NCBI GenBank assembly: GCA_031180665.1
Contig: JAPSLP010000001.1
Coordinates: 1 to 64,000, forward strand
Direction of reading: 5' to 3'
DNA length: 64,000 nucleotides
DNA from: Cupriavidus sp.
Lineage (GTDB): Bacteria; Pseudomonadota; Gammaproteobacteria; Burkholderiales; Burkholderiaceae
Of this stretch, positions 9,510 through 19,390 are shown piece by piece. How positions within the stretch are numbered: position 1 is the stretch's first letter; each line of letters opens with the position of its first letter. The notes beneath the pieces are model-generated. The model was not told the origin of the DNA. It did no database searches and was given only the letters and a program-made list of their open reading frames with translations. The position numbers and the translations under genes are program-made.

Positions 9510-10295
9510 CTACAGGTCACTATCGGCGGTATAGCCCATGCCGCGCGAAATCTGCAACGCCGTTTCCTTCAGGTTCTGCAGCCAGCTGTCCTGCAGCCGA
9601 TCCGCTGGGGCCGATAGCGACAGGCCCGCCACCAGCCGGCGCGAGTCGTCGTAGATGCCCGCCGCGATGCAGCGAACGCCGAGCTCGAGCTCCTCGTTGT
9701 CGCGCGCATAGCCGTTGGTGCGGACCCAGTTCAGCTCGCGTTCCAGCTTGGTCAGGTCGGTGATGGAGGTGCGGGTATGGCCGGCGAGGCCGGTGCGGGT
9801 CGCGTAGTTGCGCACCCGCGCAACTTCGTCCGCGGCGAGGAACAGCTTGCCCACCGAGGTCAGATGCAACGGGGCACGGCCGCCGATGGCGCGCACCACC
9901 TGCATGCCGGAGCGCTCGCTGTAGGCGCGTTCGATATAGACGATCTCGTCGCCCTGGCGCACCGACAGGTTGACGGTCTGGCCGGTGACGCGGTGCAGCG
10001 CGCGCATCGGCGCCAGCGCCGCCTCGCGGACCGAGAGCCGGGCCTTGACCAGATTGCCGAGTTCCAGCAGCCGCATGCCGAGCCGGTAGCTGCCCGGATC
10101 GGAGCGATCCACGAAGCGGCACGCGACCATGTCGTTGAGGATGCGGTGCGCCGTCGAGGGATGCAGCCCGGTAGACTGGGAGAGTTCCTTCAGACTGACC
10201 GGATCGGCATGCCGCGCGAGTGCATCGAGCAGCGTCATCATGCGTTCGATCACCTGGATCGACGTCTTGCCGGGTTCCTTCTCTGCTTCAGCCAT
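9510..10295 (-). CDS. IclR-family transcriptional regulator
   Basis: The 261-residue protein has an N-terminal winged helix-turn-helix (about residues 12-75, with SLKELSQSTGLHPSTAHRIL as recognition region) and a C-terminal IclR effector domain (about 90-255; GQTVNLSVRQGDEIVYIERA and APLHLTSVGKLFLA). It is divergent from lutA and upstream of the FAD oxidase, so it probably controls the hydroxyacid module in both directions. The start at 10295 gives the usual family length; an alternative ATG at 10319 adds eight residues, and neither has a strong ribosome site. Two overlapping palindromes 57-80 bases upstream may be its own operator. Confidence 0.9.
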   Translation of the reverse strand: MAEAEKEPGKTSIQVIERMMTLLDALARHADPVSLKELSQSTGLHPSTAHRILNDMVACRFVDRSDPGSYRLGMRLLELGNLVKARLSVREAALAPMRALHRVTGQTVNLSVRQGDEIVYIERAYSERSGMQVVRAIGGRAPLHLTSVGKLFLAADEVARVRNYATRTGLAGHTRTSITDLTKLERELNWVRTNGYARDNEELELGVRCIAAGIYDDSRRLVAGLSLSAPADRLQDSWLQNLKETALQISRGMGYTADSDL

Positions 10296-10351
10296 GGGGA
10301 AATTGTTGCCATGCGGCATATTAAGCGACTGCCTGATTCTATCTCGCATCG

Positions 10352-10373
10352 TGAAAATTTCAATACGTGAAAT
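10352..10373. promoter_or_regulatory. Candidate IclR operator
   Basis: TGAAAATTTCA (10352-10362) is a perfect 11-base palindrome. It overlaps a second inverted repeat, ATTTCA-N5-TGAAAT (10357-10373). IclR-type operators are often GAAA/TTTC palindromes, and this is the most AT-rich stretch between iclR and lutA. Confidence 0.5.
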
Positions 10374-10533
10374 GTCATAGTCGGGCATTCCGCACATCAT
10401 TCGCCCCAGATTGGGGCGCCCGATGCCTCCGGCGGGCCACAAAAAGCGACCGTGGCGACGCGCCGCAGTGGCGGACCTGCGGCGCAAAAGCGCATAATTG
10501 CGAAGTTTTGGGTCTGGAAAAGGTAAGGAAACC

Positions 10534-11259
10534 ATGCGAGTCGGTCTGTTCGTCACCTGTCTGGTGGACCTGATGCGGCCTGAGATCGGCTTTTCGGTGC
10601 TCAAGCTGCTCGAGAAGGCCGGCTACGAGGTCATGGTCCCGGAAGCGCAGACCTGCTGCGGCCAGCCGGCCTACAACTCGGGCGAGCGCGCCGCCTCGCG
10701 CGACCTGGCGGAGAAATTCCTGCGCGAGTTCGAGATGTTCGACTACGTGGTGGTGCCGTCGGGCTCCTGCGGCGGCATGATCCTGCATCACTACGGCGAC
10801 CTGCTGCGCAACGATCCCGAACTGAATGGCCGCTACGAGCGCCTGCGTCCCCGCGTCTACGAACTGACCGATTTCCTGGTCAACGTCGCGCGCATCGACA
10901 CGCTGGACAGCAACTTCTCCGGCCGCATCACCTACCACGACTCCTGCTCCGGCCTGCGCGAGCTCGGCATCAAGCAGCAGCCGCGCGCCTTGTTGGGCAA
11001 GCTGCCCGGCGTGCAGTTGACCGAGATGAAGGATTGCGAGGCCTGCTGCGGGTTCGGCGGGACCTTCGCGCTCAAGTACGGCGATATCTCGACCGCGATC
11101 GTCGACGAGAAGTGCGCCAATATCGCCGCCAGCGGCGCCGAAGCGGTGGTGCTCGGCGACCTGGGCTGCATCCTCAATATCGAAGGCCGCCTGCGCCGGA
11201 CCGGCGATACGCGCACCCGCGTGCTGCATATCGCCCAGGTCCTGGCCGGCGACGCCTGA
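10534..11259 (+). CDS. lutA: LutA/YkgE-type Fe-S oxidoreductase subunit
   Basis: LutA is the cysteine-rich subunit of the LutABC lactate oxidation complex, which oxidises L-lactate to pyruvate. The 241 residues contain two CCG domains: the first with TCCGQPAYNSGE, the second with DSCSGLRELG and CEACCGFGGTF, which would bind Fe-S clusters. The ATG at 10534 follows AAGGAAACC; an upstream in-frame ATG at 10498 has no ribosome site. lutB starts 38 bases after the stop. The gene diverges from iclR across about 240 bases. Assignment to L-lactate rests on the family; the true substrate may be another 2-hydroxyacid. Confidence 0.92.
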   Translation: MRVGLFVTCLVDLMRPEIGFSVLKLLEKAGYEVMVPEAQTCCGQPAYNSGERAASRDLAEKFLREFEMFDYVVVPSGSCGGMILHHYGDLLRNDPELNGRYERLRPRVYELTDFLVNVARIDTLDSNFSGRITYHDSCSGLRELGIKQQPRALLGKLPGVQLTEMKDCEACCGFGGTFALKYGDISTAIVDEKCANIAASGAEAVVLGDLGCILNIEGRLRRTGDTRTRVLHIAQVLAGDA

Positions 11260-11297
11260 TCCCGCATCCATCGCGCACCGCGCAAGAGGCCCCACGC

Positions 11298-12710
11298 ATG
11301 CAAGTGCACAGCATGGAATTCAAGGCGCGCGCCGGCCAGAAGCTGGCCGACCAGCGCCTGCAGCAGAACCTGAAGAAGCTGTCGACCAAGTTCGTCACCG
11401 CGCGCGCGGCGGCGATCGAGGACATCGATTTCGCCGCCACGCGCGAGGCGTTGAAGGAACGCCGCGACCGCGCGCTGGCCAATCTGGACGTGTGGCTGGC
11501 GACCTTCGAGGAGAACGCCACGCGCCGCGGCGCCACGGTGCTGTTCGCCGAGACGACGGCGGACGCGGCGCGCCTGGTCGGCGAGATCGCGCAGCGCCAC
11601 GGCGTGCGCAAGGTCATCAAGAGCAAGTCGATGGTGACCGAGGAGATGCGGCTCAACGAGGTGCTGGGCGAGCTGGGCGTGCAGAGCATCGAAACGGATC
11701 TGGGCGAATACATCCTGCAGATCAACGACGCCGAGCCGCCGTCGCACATCATTGCGCCGGTGGTGCACAAGGACAAGGACGAGATCGCCGACCTGTTCGC
11801 CAAGGTCCACCAGAAGCCGCGCCTGACCGAGATCCCCGACATGACGCGCGAAGCCCGCGAGGTGCTGCGTCCCGAGTTCCTGTCGGCCGATATGGGCGTG
11901 ACCGGCGGCAACTTCCTGATCGCCGAAACCGGCTCGGTCGCGGTGGTGACCAACGAGGGCAACGAGGGCATGTGTACCGTGATGCCGCGCGTGCATGTCG
12001 CCGTCACCGGCATCGAGAAGGTCTTGCCGACGCTGGAGGACCTGGCCACCGTGATGCGGCTGCTGCCGCGTTCGGCCACCGGCCAGGCGATCTCGAACTA
12101 TTTCTCGCTGCTGACCGGCCCGCGCGCGCCGGGCGAGCAGGACGGTCCGGAGCATATGTACTTCGTGCTGGTCGATGGCGGACGCACCGGCCTGATCGGC
12201 GGCGACTTCCAGGAGATGCTGCGCTGCATCCGCTGCGGCGCCTGCATGAACCACTGCCCGGTCTATCAGAAGATTGGCGGCCATGCCTATGGCTGGGTCT
12301 ATCCGGGGCCCATGGGCAGCGTGCTGACGCCCAGCTATGTCGGCCTGGGCAATGCCATCGACCTGCCGCAGGCGGCCACGCTGTGCGGCGAGTGCAACCG
12401 CGTCTGCCCGGCCTCGATTCCGCTGTCGGACCTGCTGCGCAAGCTGCGCGAGAAGCAGATGGAGCGCGGCATGCGGCCCTGGCAGGAGCGTTGGGGACTG
12501 CGCGTCTGGGGCTACGTGGCGAAGCGGCCAGGCCTGTACGCGCTGGCCACGCGGCTGGGCGCCAGCGTGCTGTCGCGCATGGGCCGCAACGATGGGCGCA
12601 TCGGCAAGCTGCCGCTGGGCGGCCGCGGCTGGACCGATACGCGCGACATGCCGGCGCCGAGCGGACGTACCTTCCGCGACCTCTACAAGGAAAGAAGGGC
12701 GAAAGCATGA
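11298..12710 (+). CDS. lutB: LutB/YkgF-type iron-sulfur lactate oxidation protein
   Basis: The 470-residue protein is the electron-transfer subunit of the Lut complex. It has an N-terminal LUD domain (about 60-300; DMGVTGGNFLIAETGS) and a ferredoxin-like module with two 4Fe-4S motifs, CIRCGACMNHCP and CGECNRVCP, at about 315-375. The C-terminal LutB tail follows. The chosen start at 11298 gives the usual length. Its stop codon overlaps the start of the next small gene by four bases (ATGA), showing tight coupling. No lutC (the LUD-only third subunit) follows, which is unusual. Confidence 0.92.
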   Translation: MQVHSMEFKARAGQKLADQRLQQNLKKLSTKFVTARAAAIEDIDFAATREALKERRDRALANLDVWLATFEENATRRGATVLFAETTADAARLVGEIAQRHGVRKVIKSKSMVTEEMRLNEVLGELGVQSIETDLGEYILQINDAEPPSHIIAPVVHKDKDEIADLFAKVHQKPRLTEIPDMTREAREVLRPEFLSADMGVTGGNFLIAETGSVAVVTNEGNEGMCTVMPRVHVAVTGIEKVLPTLEDLATVMRLLPRSATGQAISNYFSLLTGPRAPGEQDGPEHMYFVLVDGGRTGLIGGDFQEMLRCIRCGACMNHCPVYQKIGGHAYGWVYPGPMGSVLTPSYVGLGNAIDLPQAATLCGECNRVCPASIPLSDLLRKLREKQMERGMRPWQERWGLRVWGYVAKRPGLYALATRLGASVLSRMGRNDGRIGKLPLGGRGWTDTRDMPAPSGRTFRDLYKERRAKA

Positions 12711-13006
12711 GCGATCCGGCGAATCAGGCCAATCAGGCCAATCAGGCCAATCAGGCGCCCTTGAGCGCAATGCGCGACGCGCTGGAGCGCCATCGTGCCG
12801 GTGCGTTGCCCGCCGACGCTCTGGTGCGCGCCTGGCGCGAACAGGCCCCGGCGTTGACGCTGCCACCGGTGTTCGGCCAGGCGATGGAGGAACTGCTGCG
12901 CCGGCTCGAAATGTCCTCGGTGTTCGCGCAGGACAGCTGCTCGTTCTCCAGCACCGGAGTGACGGACCAGCTCGAGCGCTGGCTGGCCAAGGCGGCTTCG
13001 GTCTGA
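12707..13006 (+). CDS. Uncharacterised 99-residue protein in the LutC position
   Basis: Not recognised. The ORF begins MSDPANQANQANQANQAP, where a nine-base repeat encodes NQA four times, and continues into a predicted helical region ending LERWLAKAASV. It shares ATGA with the lutB stop, which argues for real translation and a role with LutAB. The central part (PPVFGQAMEELLRRLEMSS and CSFSSTG) has no signal peptide or membrane helix. It is too short and has no LUD motifs, so it is not LutC. It could be an assembly or regulatory partner. A bidirectional terminator follows. Confidence 0.7.
   Translation: MSDPANQANQANQANQAPLSAMRDALERHRAGALPADALVRAWREQAPALTLPPVFGQAMEELLRRLEMSSVFAQDSCSFSSTGVTDQLERWLAKAASV
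12716..12755 (+). repeat. Nine-base tandem repeat AATCAGGCC
   Basis: Four near-perfect copies of AATCAGGCC, with a related GCGAATCAG lead-in, encode the NQA repeats at the start of the 99-residue protein. Repeat number could change by slippage without a frameshift. Confidence 0.8.
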
Positions 13007-13044
13007 CGCCGCCGCTGCCGCCACCCCCGCCGCAGCAGCAAAAC

Positions 13045-13070
13045 AAAACCCCGGCCGAGGCCGGGGTTTT
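13045..13070. terminator. Bidirectional terminator between convergent operons
   Basis: AAAACCCCGGCC-GA-GGCCGGGGTTTT is a perfect palindrome with A and T tracts on either side, placed between the lut operon (plus) and the ABC operon (minus). It can stop transcription from both sides. Confidence 0.88.
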
Positions 13071-13091
13071 GCATGGCGAAGGAGGGTGAAA

Positions 13092-13886
13092 TCACCCCAG
13101 CAGCAGCGCGTCGTCGTCCAGCTGCTCGTGCCGGCTGCGCTCGAACATGCGCAGCAGGTCCGGCACATCGAGGCCCTTGCGTTCCTCGCCCGAGACGTCG
13201 AGCACCACCTGGCCCTGGTGCAGCATCACGGTGCGCTGGCCGTAGTCCAGCGCCTGCCGCATGCTGTGGGTCACCATCATCGTGGTCAGCTTGTTGTCCT
13301 CGACGATGCGGGCGGTCAGCTCCAGCACGAAGGCCGCGGTCTTCGGATCCAGCGCGGCGGTGTGCTCGTCCAGCAGCAGGATGCGCGAGGGCTGCAGCGA
13401 CGCCATCAGGAGGCTGACCGCCTGGCGCTGGCCGCCGGACAGCAGGCCGATGCGGTCGGTCAGCCGGTTTTCCAGTCCGAGATTGAGCAGCCGCAGCTTG
13501 TCGCGGAACAGCTCGCGCGACGAACGGTTCAGGGCTGGGCGGAAGCCCCGGCGCGAACCGCGCGCCATCGCCAGCGCCATGTTTTCCTCGATCGTCAGCG
13601 CTTCGCAGGTGCCCGCCATCGGGTCCTGGAACACGCGGGCGACCAGCGGCGCGCGGTCCCAGGCGGGCTTGCGCGTGACATCGTTGCCATCGATGGTGAT
13701 GGTGCCGGCATCGACCATCTGGTCGCCGCTGACGGCGTTCAGGAAGGTCGACTTGCCCGCGCCGTTCGAGCCGATCACGGCGACGAACTGGCCGGCCGGA
13801 ATCTCCAGGCTCAGGCCGCGCAGCGCGCGCGTCTCGATCGGCGTGCCGGGGTTGAAGGTCAGCTTCAGGTCTTGTGCGCGCAGCAT
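13092..13886 (-). CDS. ABC transporter ATP-binding protein (TrpXYZ-like importer)
   Basis: The 264-residue ATPase energises an importer with the permease and binding protein encoded upstream. It shows the Walker A GSNGAGKST, the signature LLSGGQRQAVSL, Walker B ILLLDEHTAALD (His in place of the common Pro) and the switch His in MMVTHSM. The start at 13886 was chosen because GGAGG stands five bases before it, inside the end of the permease gene; an ATG at 13898 would be buried upstream of that site. It belongs with the ABC_sub_bind (DUF534) systems that include putative tryptophan/tyrosine importers; the substrate is not known. Confidence 0.9.
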   Translation of the reverse strand: MLRAQDLKLTFNPGTPIETRALRGLSLEIPAGQFVAVIGSNGAGKSTFLNAVSGDQMVDAGTITIDGNDVTRKPAWDRAPLVARVFQDPMAGTCEALTIEENMALAMARGSRRGFRPALNRSSRELFRDKLRLLNLGLENRLTDRIGLLSGGQRQAVSLLMASLQPSRILLLDEHTAALDPKTAAFVLELTARIVEDNKLTTMMVTHSMRQALDYGQRTVMLHQGQVVLDVSGEERKGLDVPDLLRMFERSRHEQLDDDALLLG

Positions 13887-13887
13887 G

Positions 13888-14784
13888 TCAGCCTCCATTC
13901 GCCTTGCGGCCGAACAGCTTCTTGCGCGTGGCCGGCAGCACCAGCGCGACCGTCACCAGCAGCGCGGTGACCAGGTTCAGGTCCTGTGCCTTCAGGCCGA
14001 TGAAATCGCTGTTCAGCGCCAGCGCGATGAAGAAGCGGTAGAGGATTGCGCCGAGCACCACGGCCAGCGTCGTCAGCACCAGCCGGCGGGCCGGCAGGAT
14101 GGTTTCGCCGATGATCACCGCGGCCAGGCCGATCACGATGGTGCCGATACCCATCGAGATGTCCGAGCCGCCCTGGGTCTGCGCGAACAGCGCGCCGGCC
14201 AGCGCGACCAGCGCGTTGGACAGCGCCATGCCGGCCAGCGTGGCGCGGCCGGTGGCGATGCCCTGCGCGCGCGCCATGCGGGGATTGGCGCCGGTCGCCC
14301 GCATCGCCAGCCCGAGCTGCGACGAGAAGAACCAGTCCAGGCCCAGCTTGGCGACGATCACGATCGCCACCAGCACCAGCGGGCGCAGCATGAAGTCGGG
14401 CAGCCATTCCGGCTGCAGCACCGTGAACATCGTCGGCTCGGTGATCAGGGGCACATTGGGCCGGCCCATGATGCGCAGATTGATCGAGTACAGCGCGATC
14501 ATCATCAGGATCGACGCGAGCAGATCCATGATCTTGAGCCGGACATTGAGCCAGCCGGTGATCAGGCCGGCGACCGCGCCTGCAACGATGGCGAGCGCGG
14601 TGGCGAGGAACGGGTCCTGGCCCATGGCGATCAGCGTGGCCGCGACGGCGCCGCCCAGCGGAAAGCTGCCATCGACGGTCAGATCGGGGAAGTTCAGGAT
14701 GCGGAAGGAGATCAGCACCCCGAGGGCAACGAGGCTGAAGATCAGGCCGATCTCCAGCGCGCCCAGAAGGGAGAAGAGGGACAT
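13888..14784 (-). CDS. ABC transporter permease, LivH/BPD_transp_2 type
   Basis: The 298-residue integral membrane protein has about eight to ten helices and the branched-chain permease motif LTVDGSFPLGGAVAATLIA near the start. The cytoplasmic coupling loop (LGLAMRATGANPRMARAQG) matches the family. It is encoded between the binding protein and the ATPase; its stop codon lies one base from the ATPase start. A Shine-Dalgarno AGGA precedes the ATG. Together the three proteins form a complete importer of the ABC_sub_bind class. Confidence 0.9.
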   Translation of the reverse strand: MSLFSLLGALEIGLIFSLVALGVLISFRILNFPDLTVDGSFPLGGAVAATLIAMGQDPFLATALAIVAGAVAGLITGWLNVRLKIMDLLASILMMIALYSINLRIMGRPNVPLITEPTMFTVLQPEWLPDFMLRPLVLVAIVIVAKLGLDWFFSSQLGLAMRATGANPRMARAQGIATGRATLAGMALSNALVALAGALFAQTQGGSDISMGIGTIVIGLAAVIIGETILPARRLVLTTLAVVLGAILYRFFIALALNSDFIGLKAQDLNLVTALLVTVALVLPATRKKLFGRKANGG

Positions 14785-14983
14785 GGTGAATCCTGTTGCG
14801 GTATGCGCGCCCGCCGGTGGCCGGGCGTGCTGACTGGCGCGGCTGCCGCCGGCGGATCACGCGCCTGGGCGGGCCGCAGGCTGCAACCAGCGGCGTCGGC
14901 GCGCGACCCGGTAGGGCGTGGCGCCGGCCAACCGCCCGCTGCGCGGCGTGCCGGCAGCAGGGCGGCGGGTCGTCATTGCATCA

Positions 14984-15955
14984 TTACTTGATGACTTGCT
15001 TGGCTTCCTTGATCAGGTCCTGCGACAGCGTCACGCCTTGCTTCTCGGCGGCGGTCGTGTTGACGAACAGCTCCAGCTTGTCGCTGGTCTCGGACGGGAT
15101 CGCGCCCGGCTTCTCGCCCTTCAGGATGCGCACGACGATCTTGCCGGTCTGCACGCCCAGGTCGCCGTAGTTGATGCCCAGCGCCGCGATCGCGCCGCGC
15201 TTGACGCTGTCGGTGTCGGCGGCCACCAGCGGCACCTTCGATTCGTTGGCGACCTTGACCAGCGCCTCGTAGGCCGACACCACGTTGTTGTCGGTATTCG
15301 TGTAGATCACGTCGACCTTGCCGACCAGGCTCTTGGCGGCCGGGCCGATATCGACGGTACGCGGCGCGGCGGCTTCCTTCAGCGTCAGGCCTTCCTTGGC
15401 CAGCAGCGTCTTCAGTTCCTTGACCACCACGACCGAGTTGGCCTCGCCCGGGTTGTAGACCATGCCGACGGTCTTGGCCTTGGGCACCACGCGCTTGATC
15501 AGCGCGACCTGCTTGTCCAGCGGCAGCTTGTCGGACACGCCGGTCACATTGGTGCCGCTGGCTTGCCAGCCCTTGACCAGCTGCGCAGCAACCGGATCGG
15601 TGACGCCGGAGTACACCACCGGCACGGTCTTGGTCGACGCGACCACGGCCTGCGCGGCCGGCGTCGCGATGGCGACGATCGCATTGGGCTGGTCGCCGAC
15701 GAACTTGCGGGCGATCTGCGCGGCGGTGCCGGTATTGCCCTGCGCGCTCTGGTATTCCCACTTCAGGTTCTTGTCGGCGTCGTAGCCGGCCGACTTCAGT
15801 TCGGCGCGCACGCCGTCGCGGATCGCATCCAGCGCGGGGTGATCGACGATCGAGAGCACCTTGACGGTCTGCGCGTTCACCGCGCCGCCGTGCAGCAGGG
15901 CCAGCGCGACGGCGCCGGCGAGCAAGGTCTTGGTCGAAGTTTTCAGCATGGTCAT
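14984..15955 (-). CDS. ABC transporter substrate-binding protein (ABC_sub_bind family)
   Basis: This is the periplasmic receptor of the importer encoded downstream. The 323 residues start with a signal peptide (MLKTSTKTLLAGAVALALLHGG, cleavage near VNAQ) and form two Rossmann-like lobes with the ABC_sub_bind features LSIVDHPALDAIRDG, GMVYNPGEANS and PLVAADTDSVKRGAIAALG. Members of the family often bind aromatic amino acids (TrpX). The ATG at 15955 has GGGAG nine bases upstream; an ATG two codons later is possible. A 199-base gap separates it from the permease gene, large for an operon, so an internal control element is possible. Confidence 0.9.
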   Translation of the reverse strand: MTMLKTSTKTLLAGAVALALLHGGAVNAQTVKVLSIVDHPALDAIRDGVRAELKSAGYDADKNLKWEYQSAQGNTGTAAQIARKFVGDQPNAIVAIATPAAQAVVASTKTVPVVYSGVTDPVAAQLVKGWQASGTNVTGVSDKLPLDKQVALIKRVVPKAKTVGMVYNPGEANSVVVVKELKTLLAKEGLTLKEAAAPRTVDIGPAAKSLVGKVDVIYTNTDNNVVSAYEALVKVANESKVPLVAADTDSVKRGAIAALGINYGDLGVQTGKIVVRILKGEKPGAIPSETSDKLELFVNTTAAEKQGVTLSQDLIKEAKQVIK

Positions 15956-16255
15956 GATCGAATCTCCCCTCGAATATTTGGTTGTGGGTTTCGTTCGGGT
16001 CGGCCGCCCCTCTGCCTCGGTGGTTCCAGTGGATCGCCGGCTGGCGCGCGTGTTTCGCGCACCGCCCGCGGGGGCGGCGTCAAGCCCGCGAGGATACCAT
16101 TTCCACGGCCTGCGGTGCCCTGTTGCGGTGCCGCGCGGGACCCCACCAAGGTCGGGTTTCCGGCCGCGTCATTCAGCCCCGTAACGGGCCTGTAATCGGC
16201 GGCCCGGTAGCCGGCCCCGTAGTCGGCCCCGTAAGGGGCCCCGTACGCAGCCCCC
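15956..16255. other. Intergenic region with tandem repeat, no gene seen
   Basis: Three hundred bases between the aldo/keto reductase stop and the binding-protein start, both on the minus strand. It holds the 12-base repeat array (16175-16252) and a modestly AT-rich stretch near 15970 where the binding-protein promoter probably lies. No coding frame is convincing. Confidence 0.5.
16175..16252. repeat. Degenerate 12-base tandem repeat GGCCCCGTANNN
   Basis: About six units of a GGCCCCGTA-plus-three-base motif stand in tandem. The best four lie at 16201-16248: GGCCCGGTAGCC, GGCCCCGTAGTC, GGCCCCGTAAGG, GGCCCCGTACGC. The array starts three bases past the aldo/keto reductase stop codon. Its function is unknown. 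Confidence 0.75.
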
Positions 16256-17314
<1,059 letters not shown>

Positions 17315-17379
17315 GCGGTTTTCCTTTGAATGGGGCGGGACGAAAGGGAAGGGCGCATCAACGGTGCATCAAGCCCATA

Positions 17380-18414
17380 TCAACCGCGCAGTGCGGCCGC
17401 GCATTCCTTGACCAGCGCCGGGCCGCGGTAGATCAGCCCGGTGTAGAGCTGCACCAGCTGCGCGCCCGCGTCGATCTTGGCGCGCGCCTGCGCGCCGTCG
17501 AAGATGCCGCCGACGCCGACGATCGGCAGCGCGTCGCCGACCACTGCGCGCAGCGCGCGCACCACCGCGGTCGACGCATCGAACACCGGCCGGCCCGACA
17601 GGCCGCCCGCTTCCTCGGCATGCGGCAGGCCCTTGACCGCCTCGCGCGAGATCGTCGTGTTGGTGGCGATCACGCCGTCGATCCGATGGCGCACCAGCGC
17701 GTCGCCGATATTGCCGATCTGGTCGGCGTCGAGGTCCGGCGCGATCTTCAGCGCCAGCGGCACGTAGCGCCGATGCTGGTCGGCCAGCCGCTGCTGCGCG
17801 GTCTTCAGCGCGGACAGCAGGCCGTCGAGCTCGCTGGCGCCCTGCAGTTGGCGCAGGTTCTTGGTATTTGGCGACGAGATGTTGACCGTGACGTAGCTCG
17901 CGTGCGGATAGACGCGTTCCAGGCAATACAGATAGTCATCGACGGCGCGCTCGATTGGCGTGTCCGCGTTCTTGCCGATGTTCAGCCCGAGCACGCCGCC
18001 TTCGGCTTTCCAGCGCGACGCGTTGACGTTGGCGACGAAGGCGTCGACCCCGCCATTGTTGAAGCCCATCCGGTTGATCAGCGCCTCGGCCTTCGGCAGC
18101 CGGAACATGCGCGGGCGCGGATTGCCGGGCTGCGGGCGCGGCGTCACCGTGCCGACCTCGATGAAGCCGAAGCCGAACGCGGCCAGTCCGTCGATATACG
18201 CGCCGTCCTTGTCGAGGCCGGCCGCCAGTCCGACCGGATTCGGAAAGCGCACGCCCATCACGGTGCGCGGATCGTCGTCGATGCGGTTGCCGAGGCAGCC
18301 GGCCAGTCCGAAGCGCTGTGCGCGGCGCAGATTGTCGAGGGTCAGATGGTGGGCGTCCTCGGCGTCCATCGAGAACAGGGCGGGACGAAACAGGGGATAG
18401 AGCGCGTTGAGCAC
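17380..18414 (-). CDS. pyrD: Dihydroorotate dehydrogenase (quinone), class 2
   Basis: This enzyme catalyses the fourth step of UMP synthesis, oxidising dihydroorotate with FMN and passing electrons to quinone at the inner membrane. The 344 residues have the class 2 N-terminal amphipathic helix ([19 protein letters not shown]), the FMN motif [15 protein letters not shown], the catalytic serine region [12 protein letters not shown] and the phosphate loop [10 protein letters not shown]. The start codon is GTG. It lies downstream of bpt on the same strand, 175 bases away. Confidence 0.96.
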   Translation of the reverse strand: MLNALYPLFRPALFSMDAEDAHHLTLDNLRRAQRFGLAGCLGNRIDDDPRTVMGVRFPNPVGLAAGLDKDGAYIDGLAAFGFGFIEVGTVTPRPQPGNPRPRMFRLPKAEALINRMGFNNGGVDAFVANVNASRWKAEGGVLGLNIGKNADTPIERAVDDYLYCLERVYPHASYVTVNISSPNTKNLRQLQGASELDGLLSALKTAQQRLADQHRRYVPLALKIAPDLDADQIGNIGDALVRHRIDGVIATNTTISREAVKGLPHAEEAGGLSGRPVFDASTAVVRALRAVVGDALPIVGVGGIFDGAQARAKIDAGAQLVQLYTGLIYRGPALVKECAAALRG

Positions 18415-18589
18415 GGCGGAGATCGGGGCAGGGAATCGGGGAAGGAAATCAGCGCGGCAAATCGGAGACCGGGCGGCCAGTCTGAGAGCGGCGAGGCGAT
18501 ACCGGTGACCGCGCGCGGATCGCGGGGCGGTCAGGGCGATATTGTAACGGCAGCGGCGCTTCGGGCGCCGGCGACGAGCTGAGGGGCGG

Positions 18590-19342
18590 TCAGGCGGCGT
18601 CGGACTCGAACGGCCGCCACTGGTTGCCGACCAGCACCTGCAGCGGCTGGAAGCGCGCCTTGTAGGCCATCTTGCGGCTGTTGGCGATCCAGTAGCCGAG
18701 ATACAGATGGGGCAGGCCGAGCTCTCGGGTCTGCTCGATCTGCCACAGGATGTTGTAGGTGCCGTAGCTGGTCTTGGGCTGCAGCGGATCGTAGAAGGTG
18801 TAGACCGACGACAGGCCGTCGTCGAGCACGTCGATCATGCTGACCATGCGCAGCTTGCCGGGCTCGGCGGCATCGGGCGGATCGCGGAATTCGACCAGCC
18901 GCGAGTTGACGCGGCTCTGCAGCAGGAACTGTTCGTACTGGTCGCGGCTGTCCTGGTCCATGCCGCCGCCCGCATGGCGCATCGACTGGTAGCGCAGGTA
19001 CAGCGCGTAGTGTTCCTCGACGTAGGTCAGCGGCGCGACCAGCGCCTGCAGATGGCGGTGGCGCTGCCAGGCGCGGCGCTGGCTGCGGTCCGGCTCGAAC
19101 TGGTCGACCGCCAGCCGGCACGGCGTGCAGGCGTGGCAATCGTCGCAATAGGGTCGGTAGGTGAAGACGCCGCTGCGCCGGAAGCCGGCGCGTACCAGGC
19201 GCGAATAGACGTCGGCATTGATCAGGTGCGCGGGGGTAGCCACCTGCGAGCGGGCCATGCGGCCTTCGAGATAGCTGCAAGCGTAGGGCGCCGTTGCATA
19301 GAACTGCAGCGCGGAAAGGGGCAATTCCTTGAGCTTGCTCAT
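18590..19342 (-). CDS. bpt: Aspartate/glutamate leucyltransferase
   Basis: Bpt attaches leucine from Leu-tRNA to proteins with N-terminal Asp or Glu, marking them for ClpS-ClpAP degradation. The 250 residues fit the family (about 240-250). Typical features are the N-terminal cysteine region with [15 protein letters not shown] and the C-terminal [24 protein letters not shown]. It is encoded just downstream of aat (48 bases), so both N-degron transferases are together, with pyrD next. The protein is often annotated as arginyltransferase because of similarity to eukaryotic ATE1. Confidence 0.94.
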   Translation of the reverse strand: MSKLKELPLSALQFYATAPYACSYLEGRMARSQVATPAHLINADVYSRLVRAGFRRSGVFTYRPYCDDCHACTPCRLAVDQFEPDRSQRRAWQRHRHLQALVAPLTYVEEHYALYLRYQSMRHAGGGMDQDSRDQYEQFLLQSRVNSRLVEFRDPPDAAEPGKLRMVSMIDVLDDGLSSVYTFYDPLQPKTSYGTYNILWQIEQTRELGLPHLYLGYWIANSRKMAYKARFQPLQVLVGNQWRPFESDAA

Positions 19343-19390
19343 GATCGGATGCTGCCGTCGGGTGCTGCCGCGGTCGGAGCGCGGGGGGCG

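Noticed and set aside
12716..12755. Tandem repeat as a possible CRISPR array
   Set aside because: Units are nine bases with no spacers and lie inside a coding frame.
12708..13006. The small protein after lutB as LutC
   Set aside because: It has 99 residues and none of the LUD-domain motifs; LutC proteins are about 200 residues or more.
16175..16252. 12-base repeat as a possible CRISPR array or replication iteron set
   Set aside because: No spacers, no cas or replication genes nearby, and the units are degenerate.
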